64,000 bases of DNA from Rana temporaria (GCF_905171775.1 NC_053497.1:104481157-104545156), one strand, 5' to 3'. Numbered from the stretch's first letter, positions 11,611 through 22,780 are shown. Notes: generated by a model from the letters alone, not told the origin. Made by a program: numbers and translations.

Positions 11611-12384
11611 TAACCACTTAAGACCCGGACCTTTAGGCAACTAAAAGGACCCGGCCAGTTTCTGTGATTTGGCACTGCGTCGCTTTAACTGACAATTGCA
11701 CGGTCGTGCGATGTTGCTCCCAAACAAAATTGGCGTCCTTTTTTTCCCCCACAAATGGAGCTTTCTTTTGGTGGTATTTGATCACCTCTGCGTTTTTTTT
11801 TTTTTGCGCTATAAAACAAAAATAGAGCGAAAATTTTGAAAAAAAAAAAAAAAAAAAAAAAAAAAAACAGTTTTATTACATTTTTTTACTACTAATGGCG
11901 GCAAACAGCGATTTTTTCCGTGACTGCGACATTATGGCGGACACTTGACAATTTTGACACATTTTTGGGACCATTGTCATTTTCACAGCAAAAAATGCAT
12001 TGTTTACTGTAAAAAATGACAATTGCAGTTTGGGAGTTAACCACAAGGGGGCGCTAAAGGGGTTATGTGTGACCTCATTTGGGTTTCTAACTGTAGGGGG
12101 TGTGGCTGTAGGTGTGACGTCATTTATTGCGTTTCCCTATAAAAGGGAACACACGATCGATGACAGCGCCACAGTGAAGAACGGGTAAGCTGTGTTTACA
12201 CACAGCTCTCCCCGTTGTTCAGCTCCGGGGACCGATCGCGGGACTCCAGCGGCAATCGGAACCGCGAGTCACGGAGCTTCGGACCGGGTCGCGTGCACGG
12301 GTCTTAAAGAGCCATGTACATGGATAAGCCCAGCCGTGCCATTCTGCCGACATATATCGGCGTGAAGGGGTCCTCAAGTGGTTA
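11611..12384. mobile_element. MITE with TAACCACTTAAG...CAAGTGGTTA ends
   Basis: The ends are TAACCACTTAAGACCCGGACC and GGGGTCCTCAAGTGGTTA, an inverted repeat with one small difference. The interior includes GGCGCTAAAGGGGTTATGTG and a GC-rich segment rich in GATCGCGG. A related element lies at 58011-58656 in the opposite orientation (shared text such as GACAATTGC, GTCGCAGT and AATACCACC/GGTGGTATTTG). Noncoding. Confidence 0.75.
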
Positions 12385-12632
12385 AATAGAGAAGAAAAAA
12401 AAAACCCATCTTATTTTTTACGCCAAAAGCATTTTATAACATTTGGAGAAAAATCTGACAAACACACACACCATTGATTTATATTCACCCTACCATAGAC
12501 TACTTCAATGAAAGCAAATTCCAAGTCAGTAGTTAGCACACCTAGAGTCCATTTAATTAAATTAGTTTGTAGGTGGGGTTTAGAACTACTTTGATAAAAG
12601 AGACAAAACATTAAGATTACTGTGTACAGCAA

Positions 12633-12645
12633 CCAGTCCAGATTC
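12633..12645. repeat. Target-site duplication of L1 insertion (left copy)
   Basis: CCAGTCCAGATTC, identical to 17102-17114. These two copies bracket the LINE and its poly(A) tail. Confidence 0.9.
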
Positions 12646-13462
12646 CTATTCGGGCTTCCGGGTGAATTGGGATAAGTCTAGTCTTTTCCTCCTAGATGTG
12701 GCTGAGCCTCCCCGGATTCCAAGCTTCAAGTGGTTTCCTCCTTTAGGTACCTTAAGGTTCTGGTGCAGACCCCTTTACCTTTATATGTCGCCAATAACTT
12801 AGATCCTCTATTGATCCGCCTTCAGGAGCGGACAAAGCAGTGGATGGCTCTGCCTCTGGATCTTATGGGGAGAGCCAACGTCCTCAAAATGATCTACCTA
12901 CCGAGATTACTCTATATCCTTGCAAATTCCCCTTATAAAAATACCCAAATCTATTTTTAAAAGCATAGATTCAATATGTACTACTTTCCTGTGGAAGGGT
13001 GGCTCCCCCAAGGTAGCACTTGAAACACTACGGTTGCCAGCGCACTTGGCAGGCCTGGCATTTCCCAACTTTTCTATATTATTTGGCATCCCAGTTGGTG
13101 CACATCCACGATTGGCTGTGCCCTGTTCCGGCCAATGCCTGTACCTCCACGGAGGGAGCCATCGCATGTTCTCTGGAAACCCTACATATTATCTACAGAG
13201 GCCGGGTCCCCGATCGCCCCGAAACCTCCCTACTTGCCACTAAAGTATCCAGGCACACCTGGCTGAAATCTCCCAACAACCCCCTGTGGTTTAACCCCAA
13301 TCTGCAGGAACTATACTCCCATCCTGATCACAATCGCTGGTACTCCAAGGGAGTTAAATATTTATGCCACCTGTACAATGCTCAGGGCTTTAAATCTTTT
13401 TCTCAGCTACGTTTAGATTTCGATTTACCAAGATCGTACTACCAGCTCAGGCACACTATCCG
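12646..13462 (+). pseudogene. L1-type LINE fragment, 5' piece (RT thumb and downstream region)
   Basis: A 5'-truncated, frameshifted L1-type (Tx1/L1 group) ORF2 piece. Reading across frames gives SGFRVNWDKSSLF, the segment just after the RT palm, then FRYLKVLV, RTKQWMALPLDLMGRANVLK, YLPRLLYIL, and after a frameshift near 12940 FLWKGGSPKVALETLRLP. Another frameshift near 13080 leads into LVHIHDWLCPVPANACTS and NPLWFNPNLQEL. These are the C-terminal landmarks of L1 ORF2. The endonuclease and the YxDD palm are absent, consistent with incomplete reverse transcription on insertion. The sequence breaks at 13462 where a hAT element is inserted and resumes at 16118. Confidence 0.9.
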
Positions 13463-13800
13463 CAGGGCCGGATTAACAAGGGGGCTGATGGAGCTGCAGC
13501 TCCAGGCCCCTTTCTCAAGATAGGCCCATTTGCCCAAAAAAAAAAGAAGGATCGACTTCGGGGGTTGTAGCTCGACGACCGGCAGTCACAGAAACACCAC
13601 ATTTGGGGGGTAGGCAGTTGAAGACCTACACCACAACTGGTCGAAATAAGGGACGGCTATCATTTATGGTTCCGGGGCTGCTTGCACAGCCTGTCAGAAG
13701 CTACATACAGAGCGGTCAATATAAATACAAGCTGACACACTGCAGCAGACTGATAGGATCACAGTGCTTATAATAATTATTTGTATATTACTCATGGTAA

Positions 13801-14650
13801 TTAACCCCTTGCCACGCAGGCCAATTCTGACACTTCTCTACTCCATGTAAAAATCATCATTTGTTTTTTGCTAGAAAATTACTCTATGGTGGTCTTTGCA
13901 CTTTTTATGTTGCACGGTATAGAGCTGCACGATTCTGGCTAAAATGAGAATTGCAATTTTTTTGCTTAGAAGATAGATCACGATTCTTGCAGGGTAACAT
14001 CTTTCACAAAAAAAAAAAAAAACAAATGGGCTAACTTTACTGTTTTGTTTTTATTATTCATTGAAATGGGCAAATGCAGTGTGACATAAAATATTGCAGC
14101 AATAGCCATTTTATTCCCTAAAATCTCTGCTAAAATATATATAATATTTGGCGGTTCCAAGTAATTTTCTAGCAAATAATATTGCTTTTTAACTTAAGAA
14201 ACAAGTGTTGGACTTTAAGTGGTTACATTTCCTGCATTTACACACAGAAGTTTGACCTAAGAAGATAGTTGGTTACAATGTTTCATGTTGTTTACAAACT
14301 TGGAGGATTTGTTTGTTACACACAGAAGTGTATCCCTTTGATCTAAGAAGGAAGTGTCAGTTACAATGTTTCCTGTTAAAAACTTGGCAGACTGCCCAGA
14401 TATTTTCTTTTGACAGCTGAAAGTCTTTCCACTTGTTATATGAAAGAATCGGCAAACCCTGCATTGGAGATCGTCAGGGGGGTTGAATCGAAATCACGAT
14501 TTTTTAAAGATTAATTGTGCAGCTCTAGCACAGTATTTGCGCAGCAATTTTTCAAACATGTTTTTTTTTAAAATGGTTTCATTCATTAAAAAAAAAAAAA
14601 ACACTAGTTAAGTTAGCACAATTTTTGGTATCCTAAGCAATGCTTTTAAA
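13801..14650. mobile_element. Fragment of an older repeat carrying a nested hAT
   Basis: The left piece (TAACCCCTTGCCACGCAGG, then TTTTTGCTAGAAAATTACT up to 13919) and the right piece (TTTGCGCAGCAATTTTTCA from 14536) belong together when the nested hAT is removed. The left piece shares GCTAGAAAATTACT with 10604-10617. Edges are approximate. Confidence 0.55.
13920..14527. mobile_element. 608-bp hAT MITE with 8-bp target duplication
   Basis: The ends are TAGAGCTGCACGATT and AATTGTGCAGCTCTA. Target duplications are GCACGGTA (13912-13919) and GCACAGTA (14528-14535), one mismatch. TAG(A/G)GCTGCACGATT termini are widespread in fish and amphibian hAT MITEs as I recall. There is no transposase. Two related blocks containing TTTGACCTAAG/TTTGATCTAAG and GTTACAATGTTTC lie in the interior (near 14250 and 14338). 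Confidence 0.88.
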
Positions 14651-15099
14651 TTTTTTTTAGGTTACATGTTTAGAGTTACAGAGGAGGTCTAGTACTAAAA
14701 TTATTGTTCTCGCTCTAACGATCGTGGCGTATGTAACCTGTGTGTATCTGGCTCTGATACTACCAGTGCCTACCCAGCCACTGACTAGTATCTCTCCCCA
14801 GCCTGTCCCCACACACCCTCTCACCCGCTGACCTGTGGATGGGGGAATCACTCCTGCAGTGTTATTGTGTTCTGCCTGTGAATACAATGATTAGTGTTGC
14901 TAACTATAGCTGGCAGCACTGATTGTTTTGGGAAAAACCTAACAGGCTGGTTGTACTCAAGTCGATTAATAAATTGTCTTGTGTAAAACCAGCTAGCCCA
15001 TACATAGATTCACTATGGCTGGTCTCTGCATAATTGGCGTAATTTCAATTAATGTATGACCCGCTTAACCACTATGCAGTCCCTAAATATCCTTCCACT

Positions 15100-15450
15100 C
15101 CTGTACATAGTGCTCACTGTCATACTCTCCACACAGTGCCCACTGTCATACCCTTCACACTCCTCTCCTGTACATACTGCCCCATCATACCCTCCACACT
15201 TCTCTCTGGTACGTACTACCCTCTGTCATACCCCCACACTCTTCCTGTACATACTGCCCATTGTCATACCCTTCACACTCCTCTCCTGTACATAGTGCCT
15301 GCTGTCACACACTTCTCTCTTGTACATACTGCCCACTGTCATACCCTTCACACTCCTCTCCTGTACATAGTGCCTTTTGCCGTACCCTTTGTACTCCTCT
15401 CCTGTACATAGTGCCCACTGTTAGACCCTCCACATTCCTCTCCCTCACCT
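15100..15450. repeat. Minisatellite of roughly 27-45 bp units
   Basis: Units are built from CTCCTGTACATA(G/C)TGCC(C/T), CACTGTCATACCCT and CCACACT, repeating about eight times with length variation. The + strand stays open and gives a His/Tyr/Pro-rich repeated peptide, an artefact. It lies inside the hAT element at 13463-16109. Confidence 0.8.
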
Positions 15451-16117
15451 ACACATACTTCCCCACTTATATACCGTCCATACTCCTCCCCTATGTCGCT
15501 TACCCACAAAAACAGTTCTTTTAAATTATACTGAATATCCTCAATGTTACCAGCTCTAGAATGGACACAATTATTCTGCCCCATTATTAGTACTCATTTA
15601 ATTTTGTGATTACTACTATGATGTATAGAGGAACATAGGGGATCTCAGCTACTCTAAATATAGCACTTATATAAAAAAAGTGTCCCTGAAAATATTTGTT
15701 AAATGTTGGCAACTGTGCACTTAGGCACTGCCCAAGGGCCACTGGGTCAGTAGGGGCCCCATGAGAGGCTCCTGGGATCCTGTGATATTAAAGTGGTAGT
15801 AAACTTTCCTGACATTACTACTTTTTAGAGGCCCTGGGGTAGGTTATGCCACAATGTACAAGTATGCACAGCATATTAGCCCATTAGGGTACACTTACAT
15901 TTTCAGACTGAGCCCTCCAGTGCTGCGATGAATCAGGCGGGGCCCGGGCACTTCCATCTTCACCCGGTCTTCCTTCTGGGTTCTGTGCCTATGGTCACTT
16001 GCCTTGGCCGGGCTGCGTTGATGTCATTCCCACGCATTTATTTATTATTTATAAAAGGCCCCACCAAAATCCTCAGCACCAGGCCCATGATGTTCCTAAT
16101 CTGGCCCTGACTATCCA

Positions 16118-17101
16118 TGCCCAGTTTGGCTCCCTGGATGATCCCACTGACCTGCCCCCATTAGAAAAACTGCTCAGACAGCCAGATCCCCACTAAACTT
16201 GTCTCCACCTATTATGAATGACTGACTTTAACCCCAGGTTTCACAAAGCCCAGGTAAAATGGACCTCTCTGGACAGCTCCCTGGTAGACGAGGACTGGTC
16301 AGAATTTAGTGATCTGTATAAAACCTCTTATTGCTTCCTGGGGCCGCATCATACAGTTCAAAATTTTCCATCAAACCCACCTCACTCCGGCTAGGTTACA
16401 CAAGATGGGTCTCCTGCCCTCAGCTGCCTGTTTCCGCGGCTGTGGCCGAGAGGCCGATTTCTTACACAGCTTCTGGTCATGCCCGGTAGTCCAGGACTTC
16501 TGGGAAGAAGTGGGTGCTTTCATCTGATCGGCGCTAGGCCTCCCAAACATAATCCACCCCAAGAACTGCCTATTAGGCATTTTTGGCAAATTACACCTAT
16601 CATCACATGCCAAGAGACTGCTCCGTATATTCTTCTTCTATGTTAAAAAAGCTATTTTACTGTCCTGGAAGGGCACACAGATCTCTCTGAAATCCCTCTG
16701 GTAAAACGTATTAATGACGCTATCCCACTGTATAAACTTACTTTTGAACTCCGGAAACGGAACAAAACCTTAGACAAAATTTGGGGTAGATGGTTGGCTA
16801 GTCCGCTAACCCTCTCCCAGCACTGATTGTACTACTCTTGCTTGACCATTGATGGGCCGTGCCTCACGGATCTCTAATGTCTGGACCTCCGCTTTTGCTA
16901 TATCCAGGTATTATACCTGATCCTTTTACCACTGTGCCTACTTTATATTTTGCACTGTCAGTTGATTTTTTTTATGTTTGAGTGTATTGCCTAACGTTTA
17001 TGACCAGGTTGTCTGGTGGGTTTTTTTTGTATGTTTTTCTGTTTGTTGGTTTGTCTTAAACCTAATAAAAATATCTTAAAAAAAAAAAAAAAAAAAAAAA
17101 C
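16118..17101 (+). pseudogene. L1-type LINE fragment, 3' piece with poly(A) tail
   Basis: This continues the LINE beyond the hAT insertion. Readable pieces include AQFGSLDDPTDLPPLEKLL, then PRFHKAQVKWTSLD, and near the end LTFELRKRNKTLDKIWGRWL with TLSQH and a stop, the usual C-terminus of L1 ORF2 proteins. Several stops and frameshifts break it. The 3' UTR ends CCTAATAAAAATATC followed by about 22 A residues, then the 13-bp target duplication. The insertion is therefore a standard L1-machinery event, now dead. Confidence 0.9.
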
Positions 17102-17114
17102 CCAGTCCAGATTC
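17102..17114. repeat. Target-site duplication of L1 insertion (right copy)
   Basis: CCAGTCCAGATTC, the perfect match of 12633-12645, immediately after the LINE poly(A). Confidence 0.9.
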
Positions 17115-17509
17115 TGTCGAAGGGGCATGACCGAGAAAGGTCTGCCAATCATCATCATCCGATCAGCGATGTCAGTCAATAGCGTTGACCAGTGTGTTCT
17201 GGCGGGGAACACAAAAGTTCAGCGGCAGAGATCGGTTAGTACAGCATCTCCTCCTGAGCTCTTCAGGGTTTCTCCCCCATTTAGCCCGCTGGGTTAAACT
17301 AAAAGGGTTTACAATTTCTTGCCACTGTAACGGGACTAAATAGAAATGTATCTGAAGGCCACAAGTGCCCGTCTATGGCCTCCATAAATGCAAGTTCACA
17401 CTGGCATTAAGAGCAGGCGTTTGAGAGGCCCCTCAAACACCTATGTATAAGATACAATAGACAGCACATAGTGCTGTTCACACTTCGGCTACTTTCACAA
17501 TGAGGAGCT

Positions 17510-17880
17510 TTAGGCCCCTTTCACACGTGCGGACCGAATGTCCGCTTTTTCATCCACCCGTTTGCGGATGAAAAAGGGACATACATTGGTCCCAATGAGA
17601 TTGCGGATGTCAGCGGATGTTTCCGCTGACACCCGTAACCGCCTGCCTCCGCAAAGATCCGATTTTGCGGACGGAAGAAAACCCTATTATTTTTTCTTCC
17701 GTCTGCGGATTGGATGAACACGGACATACGGTCTGTGTTCATCCGCTCCCCCCATAGGGGAGAGCAGAGAAAAGACAAGGCGGTCCCTGCACAGTGTGCG
17801 GGGACCGCCCTGTCATCCGCCGGCTCAGCGGGGATCAACGGAGCGATCCCCGCTGAGCAAGCAGAGCATACGGAGGCGGA
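17510..17880. mobile_element. Element of the 'GGCCCCTTTCACACG' class
   Basis: It begins TTTAGGCCCCTTTCACACGTGC and carries GCGGACCGAATGTCCGC, GATCCGATTTTGCGG and GGGGAGAGCAGAG. The element at 29113-29458 shares this vocabulary (GGCCCC TTTTACA start, CTCCTCTATGGGG, GTGAAAGGGGCC end). The right inverted end is not obvious here, so this copy may be truncated. Confidence 0.5.
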
Positions 17881-18032
17881 TCATTACTGAGTAACCGGAC
17901 TGATTTCCAAAATAATAATGACGAGCTTCAGAAGACCCAGCTCTACTGGGAAAGCAGAACATAGCATTTCTTCTTGGTTTAGGAAAGGAGATGTGGCCAC
18001 ATACCAGAACAAAATGTAACATTTCAGCACAG

Positions 18033-18353
18033 TTATGCTGGCCATACACTCCACGAAAAATCGTCCAAACGAACGTTCGGTCGTGAGCGCAAACGATAGT
18101 GTCATCATGTAATGACCGATAAATGGTTCAGTGGACATAAACAAAAAAATAAATAAAATTTGGTTCGTTTTTTTTTTTACATATACCTAGTGCAGAAAGT
18201 TCGGCCAGGAAACACATTAACCTTCCGATTTATCGTTCGTTTTTTTGGCTCAAAAACATCCCAACGATTATCAATTTTGTGACCATTAACTGTACGAAAA
18301 ACGAACGAACTGTCTGAACGACCGATTTTTCGTATAGTGTATGGCCAGCATAA
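18033..18353. mobile_element. MITE with TTATGCTGGCCATACAC inverted ends
   Basis: TTATGCTGGCCATACAC at the left is exactly complemented by GTGTATGGCCAGCATAA at the right, and the interior has further pairing (ACGAAAAATCGTCC against GACCGATTTTTCGT). It is a 321-bp foldback with no coding capacity. A related element with GCTGGCTGTACAC ends is at 28262-28626. Confidence 0.85.
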
Positions 18354-19250
18354 GAGCGACAACACCGCAAAGTTTTAGAAGTTTCTGCAGTTTTTCTAAA
18401 ATAACTGATAGGCACATTTTTTGTGTGCCTAAAACAGACTCCATCCTATAGTATAGATTATACCATTGTATTTCAAATTAGACCAAAGGAGCTGCTGGCT
18501 TATCAGGCGTAGGGGGTAGAGGGGAGGGAGAATGCCGATCCGCCTGCTCATACCGTGACTCACATTCTCCAGCTGAGCCTCACTGCTCAATAAAACCACA
18601 AATGTTTTCAGGCCGTCGTGTAAACAATTTATAGAAACCATATGTTTGAAAGTCAACATCACAGAGAAAATCTACTCAACACCTATACAATCCTGTAATG
18701 GCCACAGACTATTTAAAAAAAAAAAAAAAAAAAAGTCTGCCATGTTTTGGCTTCGGCCTAAAACCAAGATATCAGGTCAGTCATTACTCTGTGGATCAGA
18801 ACAGAGAGTCTGTCTTGTCTGAAGAGAGTCTCAATTCTGCTTTAGGTTCTTTTTTTCAGTACAAAGTACTCGATCCTAGTGCATTCCCCCCCCCAAATAT
18901 AAAGATCTGATAAATGAGATAGCAAGTCTACCCACATACAGCACAATTTCAGTTGCAAAAGCAATAGTCTCCTATTGGTGTAAAAGTAAAGTGAAGTGAA
19001 ATATAAAAAAATAATAAAAAAAAAAAAAAAAAAAAACACCCACACAAGACAAGCTAGAAATGATTTAAAAAAGGGGCCAAATCCCTCCCCCCCCCCCCCC
19101 AAAATCAATGGAGCTGGGCAAAAGACAACCTTTGGCACGCAAGGCAGCAATACTCCCTAGTCAAGATCAACTACAACAATTTCTTGTTTTATTAATCCTG
19201 ACTTACATAGCGGCTCATATCTTAACCCATCAACAGCCCCGTTCATGGGT

Positions 19251-19253
<3 letters not shown>
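18354..19253. other. Unassigned noncoding stretch
   Basis: AT-rich sequence with several A and C homopolymer runs (18715-18734, 18889-18894, 19016-19036, 19087-19100). No exon or element ends were recognised. Confidence 0.4.

Positions 19254-19303
<50 letters not shown>
19254..19303. repeat. (TA)n microsatellite
   Basis: About 25 uninterrupted TA dinucleotides. Expected to be unstable in length. Confidence 0.97.
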
Positions 19304-19309
<6 letters not shown>

Positions 19310-19618
19310 AAACACGCACAAAAACTCAAATGCCATCAGTCTTGACAGTTGGAATTCGGGGGGGGGGGGTAAGGGACAACGGAACATTAAATTTGGGCTG
19401 AAATTGAACCTGAAACACACATAAAAAAAAAGCACACGTTTCCCGGCACACAGCACCAGACCCGCTGCACAGCTATGTGAACTGTCTCCATAGAGAGCCA
19501 GTCACATTCTCCTGCTATGCGAATTGAATGCGGAAAAACGCGCATTCAATTCGCATAGGTGTGAACTCAACCTGGAAAAAAGACTTAGTTAGACTTACCG
19601 GTGACGGTATTTCTAAGA

Positions 19619-19723
19619 GCCTTTCAGGACAACCTTGGAGAGAGCGCAGCTCCGCCTCTTCATTAGGAAACACATGCTAATCTTTAAAAGCCCTCCTCTT
19701 CCACCATGGCCTCAGTTATTGTG
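19619..19723. repeat. DIRS left inverted terminal repeat (3' side of element)
   Basis: GCCTTTCAGGACAACC at the start through CTCAGTTATTGTG. It is complementary to 24916-25020 over all 105 bp as far as I can read by eye. Confidence 0.92.
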
Positions 19724-19814
19724 GTCCGACTCTCTGGAAGACATAGCACAGAAAACCACAACACCATGATAGATTTTATAACTTATTACTTTAACATTTA
19801 GGGAGGGTAACAGC

Positions 19815-19902
19815 GGTTGTCCTGAAAGGCTCTTAGAAATACCGTCACCGGTAAGTCTAACTAAGTCTTTCTCCAGTCGCCTTTCAGGACAACCTTGGAG
19901 AG
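19815..19902. repeat. DIRS internal complementary region
   Basis: Bases 19815-19870 are the reverse complement of 19579-19634. Bases 19868-19902 are the reverse complement of 24997-25031. The halves overlap in TTT. In DIRS1 models this region splints the two ends of the linear DNA so they can be ligated into a circle. Confidence 0.93.
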
Positions 19903-19921
19903 GATAAACAAGTAACTTACC

Positions 19922-22780
19922 CTAGGGTGGGACTACTGCTTGCAGAACCTTTCTGCCAAAGGCTTGGTCTGCTGCAGACAATAGATCCAACCTGTAGTGC
20001 CTTAGGAACGTTGAGTAGTTGCTCCAAGTGGCGGCTTTGCAGATCTGCTCAGGTGTAGCGCCGGCTCTTTCGGCCCAGGAGACTGCAGTTGACCTTGTTG
20101 AGTGTGCCACAATACCTGAGGGAGGCACGACTCCTTTGGCTTTATAGGCTTCTGAAATAGCAAGTTTAAGCCATCTGGCTAAAGTACTTTTGGATGCTTT
20201 TTCCCCCTTGCGGGGACCTGAGAAAGCTACAAAGAGAGCATTTGACTTTCTAAAATCTCTGGTGACTGAAAGAAACTGTAAAAGACACCTTTTCACGTCT
20301 AGTGTATGGAACGCTTCTTCTCCAGCATTAGAAGGGTTTAAAGCAAAAGTGGGTAACACTATTTCCTGTGACCGGTGAAATTTTGATGATACTTTCGGAA
20401 GAAACGAAGGATCCGTTTGAAGGATCACTCGGTCTGGAAAAATTCTTAGGAAGGGTTCAGTGATGGCCAGAGCTTGGAGCTCACTGATTCGTCTTGCTGA
20501 CGTAATAGCCACCAAAAAAAATGTTTTGAGGATTAAGTTTTTCAAAGAAATATTCTCCAATGGTTCGAACGGAACTCCCGTCAAACCTTGTAGTACAACC
20601 GATAAGTCCCAACTGGGAAAACTTTTGAGGATCACTGGCCTATTTCGAGCTAGTGCTCTAAAAAACCTGGAAATTAAAGGTTCTCTGGACAGAGTTTTTT
20701 CTAAGTAAACAGAAAGAGCCGCTACCTGTGTTTTTAAGGTACTGGCTGCAAGTCCTTTTTCCATTCCTTCATGGAGAAATTCTAGCACTGAGACCACACT
20801 CTTAGTTTGAAAGGTCTTGGAAGAACACCATGAGTTATACTTCTTCCACACTTTAAGATAAATTGATCTTGTTACCACCTTCCTACTGGACAGAAGAGTT
20901 TTTACAACCTTGTCCGACAAGCCTTTATTTTTCAAAATGTCTTCCTCAGAAACCAAGCGCTTAGATGTAACCTGTCTGTTTCTGGGTGACACACAGATCC
21001 CTGTGTTAGAAGGTCCTTCTTGGGAGGCAACTTCCATGGAGGTTTTGCGGCCAGGTTCAGTATGGTTGCGAACCAAGGCCTCTTTGGCCAAAAGGGAGCA
21101 ATCAGAATTAGGTCTGTTTTCTCTTCTCTGAATTTCCTTAAGACCAATGGAATCAAGGGAAAGGGGGGAAAGGCGTAGCACAGATGGTAATCCCAGGGAT
21201 GGGCTAGAGCATCTATGCCTATCGCCTGGTCTTCTCTGTGGAGAGAAAAGAAGTTTTGAACTTTCGTGTTTTGCTGACTGGCAAAAAGGTCTACTTGAGG
21301 ATGTCCCCATTCCTTGGAGATCATGTTGAAAATCTCCTGACTTAGACTCCATTCTGCTTCTATTACTTTCTTTCTGCTGAGAAGATCTGCCAGCAGGTTT
21401 TGGGATCCTTTTAGGTGGATTGCTGACAAAGAGGCCACATTTCTCTCTGCCCAAGTCAGTAACTGATTGGCCAGCTCCATCAATCCCTGGCTCCTGGTCC
21501 CGCCTTGTCTGGTCACATAGGCCACTGCTGTAGTGTTGTCCGACAAAATTTGAACATGACAACCCTTCAGCATCTGTTGAAAAGCCAGGAGACCCATAAA
21601 AATGGCTTTTAGTTCTCGCCAATTCGATGACCTCCTTGCCTCCACTTTGGTCCATGACCCTTGTGCGGTCTGTCCATCCAAGTGGGCTCCCCATCCCCAC
21701 GAACTTGCGTCCGTTGTCAGACGTTTGTCCGAGGGAAGGACCCATGAGAGACCTTTTGTGAGATTGGAAGGATCTCTCCACCACCAGAGGGACCGTTTTA
21801 CCTTTGATGATAGAGAGAAGGTTTTCTCCAGTGACTCCTGGTGAGACCACTCCTGTAGGATGTTCCTCTGTAGGGGTCTGGAATGAAGCCTTGCCCATTG
21901 AATGGCAGGGATCGAGGCCGTAAGTTGACCTAGGACTGCCATGGCAGAACGTACTGACACTGGGAGATTCGTTTGAATCTGGCTCACTGCAGAAACTACT
22001 TTTTCTACTTTTTCTTGAGGGAGAAACACCTTCTGTAGAACTGAATTGATGGTGTAACCGAGGAACCTCATTTCCTGTGAGGGGTCTAGGCTTGATTTTT
22101 CTAAATTCAATATCCACCCCAGGCTCTCGAGATGAGCCTGAGACGTCTGGAGATCTGAAACCAGCTGATCCCTTGAACCTGCAAAGAATAAGAGGTCGTC
22201 CAGATAAGGAACAACTGAGACCCCTCTCAGTTTCAGAGGCTCCAAGGCTTCCGCCATCACTTTTGTAAAGATCCTTGGTGAGGATGAGAGGCCGAACGGC
22301 AGAGCTCTGAATTGGAGGTGCCATATTGAAGTTCCCAAGTTTATTGCCAAGCGTAGAAACTTTTGTGAGGCCTGCGCTATTGGCACGTGTAGATACGCAT
22401 CCCTTAGATCCAGAGAGGCCATGAAGCACTCTGGTGTTAACAACTTTGTGATGGAATAAATGGTGTCCATCCGGAAGTGCTTGTACCTTATAGTTTTGTT
22501 CAGGATCTTCAAGTTCAAAATTAGGCGATATTTGCCTGAAGGCTTTTTTACTAAGAATATGTGGGAGTAAAACCCTCTTCCCTCCTGATCTTTTGGGACT
22601 TGGACAATAACTTCCTGTTGGATCAGATCCTTTAGAAGGTTCATCATTGCGGAAGCTTTTTCCTGATCCCTTGGTAGGGTTGTCACATAAAACCTGCAAG
22701 GAGGGCACTCTGAAAACTCCAGACTGTATCCTTGTGTAACTATGTTTTTCACAAAGGGGCTCTTGGTCAGAAGGCTCCAC
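19922..22780 (-). CDS. DIRS tyrosine recombinase ORF (952-codon open frame)
   Basis: The C-terminal ~310 residues form a tyrosine recombinase: an N-terminal core-binding segment (VVTRSIYLKVWKKYNSWC), then the catalytic box-I Arg in ITSARRISELQAL, the H-x-x-R motif in VAHSTRSTAVSWA, and a final ATWSNYSTFLRHYRLD with the likely nucleophilic Tyr. All expected residues appear present. This enzyme would integrate the circular DNA intermediate. The first ~600 codons overlap the RT frame in another phase and are Ser/Pro-rich without a recognised domain, so the true start is uncertain and could be an internal Met near 21100-20940. It ends 19 bp before the internal complementary region. Confidence 0.9.
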   Translation of the reverse strand: MEPSDQEPLCEKHSYTRIQSGVFRVPSLQVLCDNPTKGSGKSFRNDEPSKGSDPTGSYCPSPKRSGGKRVLLPHILSKKAFRQISPNFELEDPEQNYKVQALPDGHHLFHHKVVNTRVLHGLSGSKGCVSTRANSAGLTKVSTLGNKLGNFNMAPPIQSSAVRPLILTKDLYKSDGGSLGASETERGLSCSLSGRPLILCRFKGSAGFRSPDVSGSSREPGVDIEFRKIKPRPLTGNEVPRLHHQFSSTEGVSPSRKSRKSSFCSEPDSNESPSVSTFCHGSPRSTYGLDPCHSMGKASFQTPTEEHPTGVVSPGVTGENLLSIIKGKTVPLVVERSFQSHKRSLMGPSLGQTSDNGRKFVGMGSPLGWTDRTRVMDQSGGKEVIELARTKSHFYGSPGFSTDAEGLSCSNFVGQHYSSGLCDQTRRDQEPGIDGAGQSVTDLGREKCGLFVSNPPKRIPKPAGRSSQQKESNRSRMESKSGDFQHDLQGMGTSSSRPFCQSAKHESSKLLFSPQRRPGDRHRCSSPSLGLPSVLRLSPLSLDSIGLKEIQRRENRPNSDCSLLAKEALVRNHTEPGRKTSMEVASQEGPSNTGICVSPRNRQVTSKRLVSEEDILKNKGLSDKVVKTLLSSRKVVTRSIYLKVWKKYNSWCSSKTFQTKSVVSVLEFLHEGMEKGLAASTLKTQVAALSVYLEKTLSREPLISRFFRALARNRPVILKSFPSWDLSVVLQGLTGVPFEPLENISLKNLILKTFFLVAITSARRISELQALAITEPFLRIFPDRVILQTDPSFLPKVSSKFHRSQEIVLPTFALNPSNAGEEAFHTLDVKRCLLQFLSVTRDFRKSNALFVAFSGPRKGEKASKSTLARWLKLAISEAYKAKGVVPPSGIVAHSTRSTAVSWAERAGATPEQICKAATWSNYSTFLRHYRLDLLSAADQAFGRKVLQAVVPP

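Larger units (their letters stand above)
13463..16109. mobile_element. Nonautonomous hAT element inserted in the LINE
   Basis: The termini are CAGGGCCGGATTA and TAATCTGGCCCTG, inverted repeats with the CAGGG start typical of hAT. They are bounded by an 8-bp target duplication, ACTATCCG (13455-13462) and ACTATCCA (16110-16117), one mismatch. Length is 2,647 bp. No hAT transposase frame is visible. The interior has collected other repeats: a fragment of another element (13801-14650) carrying its own hAT insertion (13920-14527), and a short tandem array (15100-15450). Removing it rejoins the LINE reading frame text exactly at the duplication. Confidence 0.92.

Noticed and set aside
12411..12632. 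Possible signal-peptide exon for secreted gelsolin (MLYTVILMFCLFYQ...)
   Set aside because: Hydrophobic start, but no phase-0 donor in the right place and the text lies at the edge of the L1 insertion.
15052..15584. His/Tyr/Pro-rich frames on both strands
   Set aside because: Minisatellite translation inside a hAT element.
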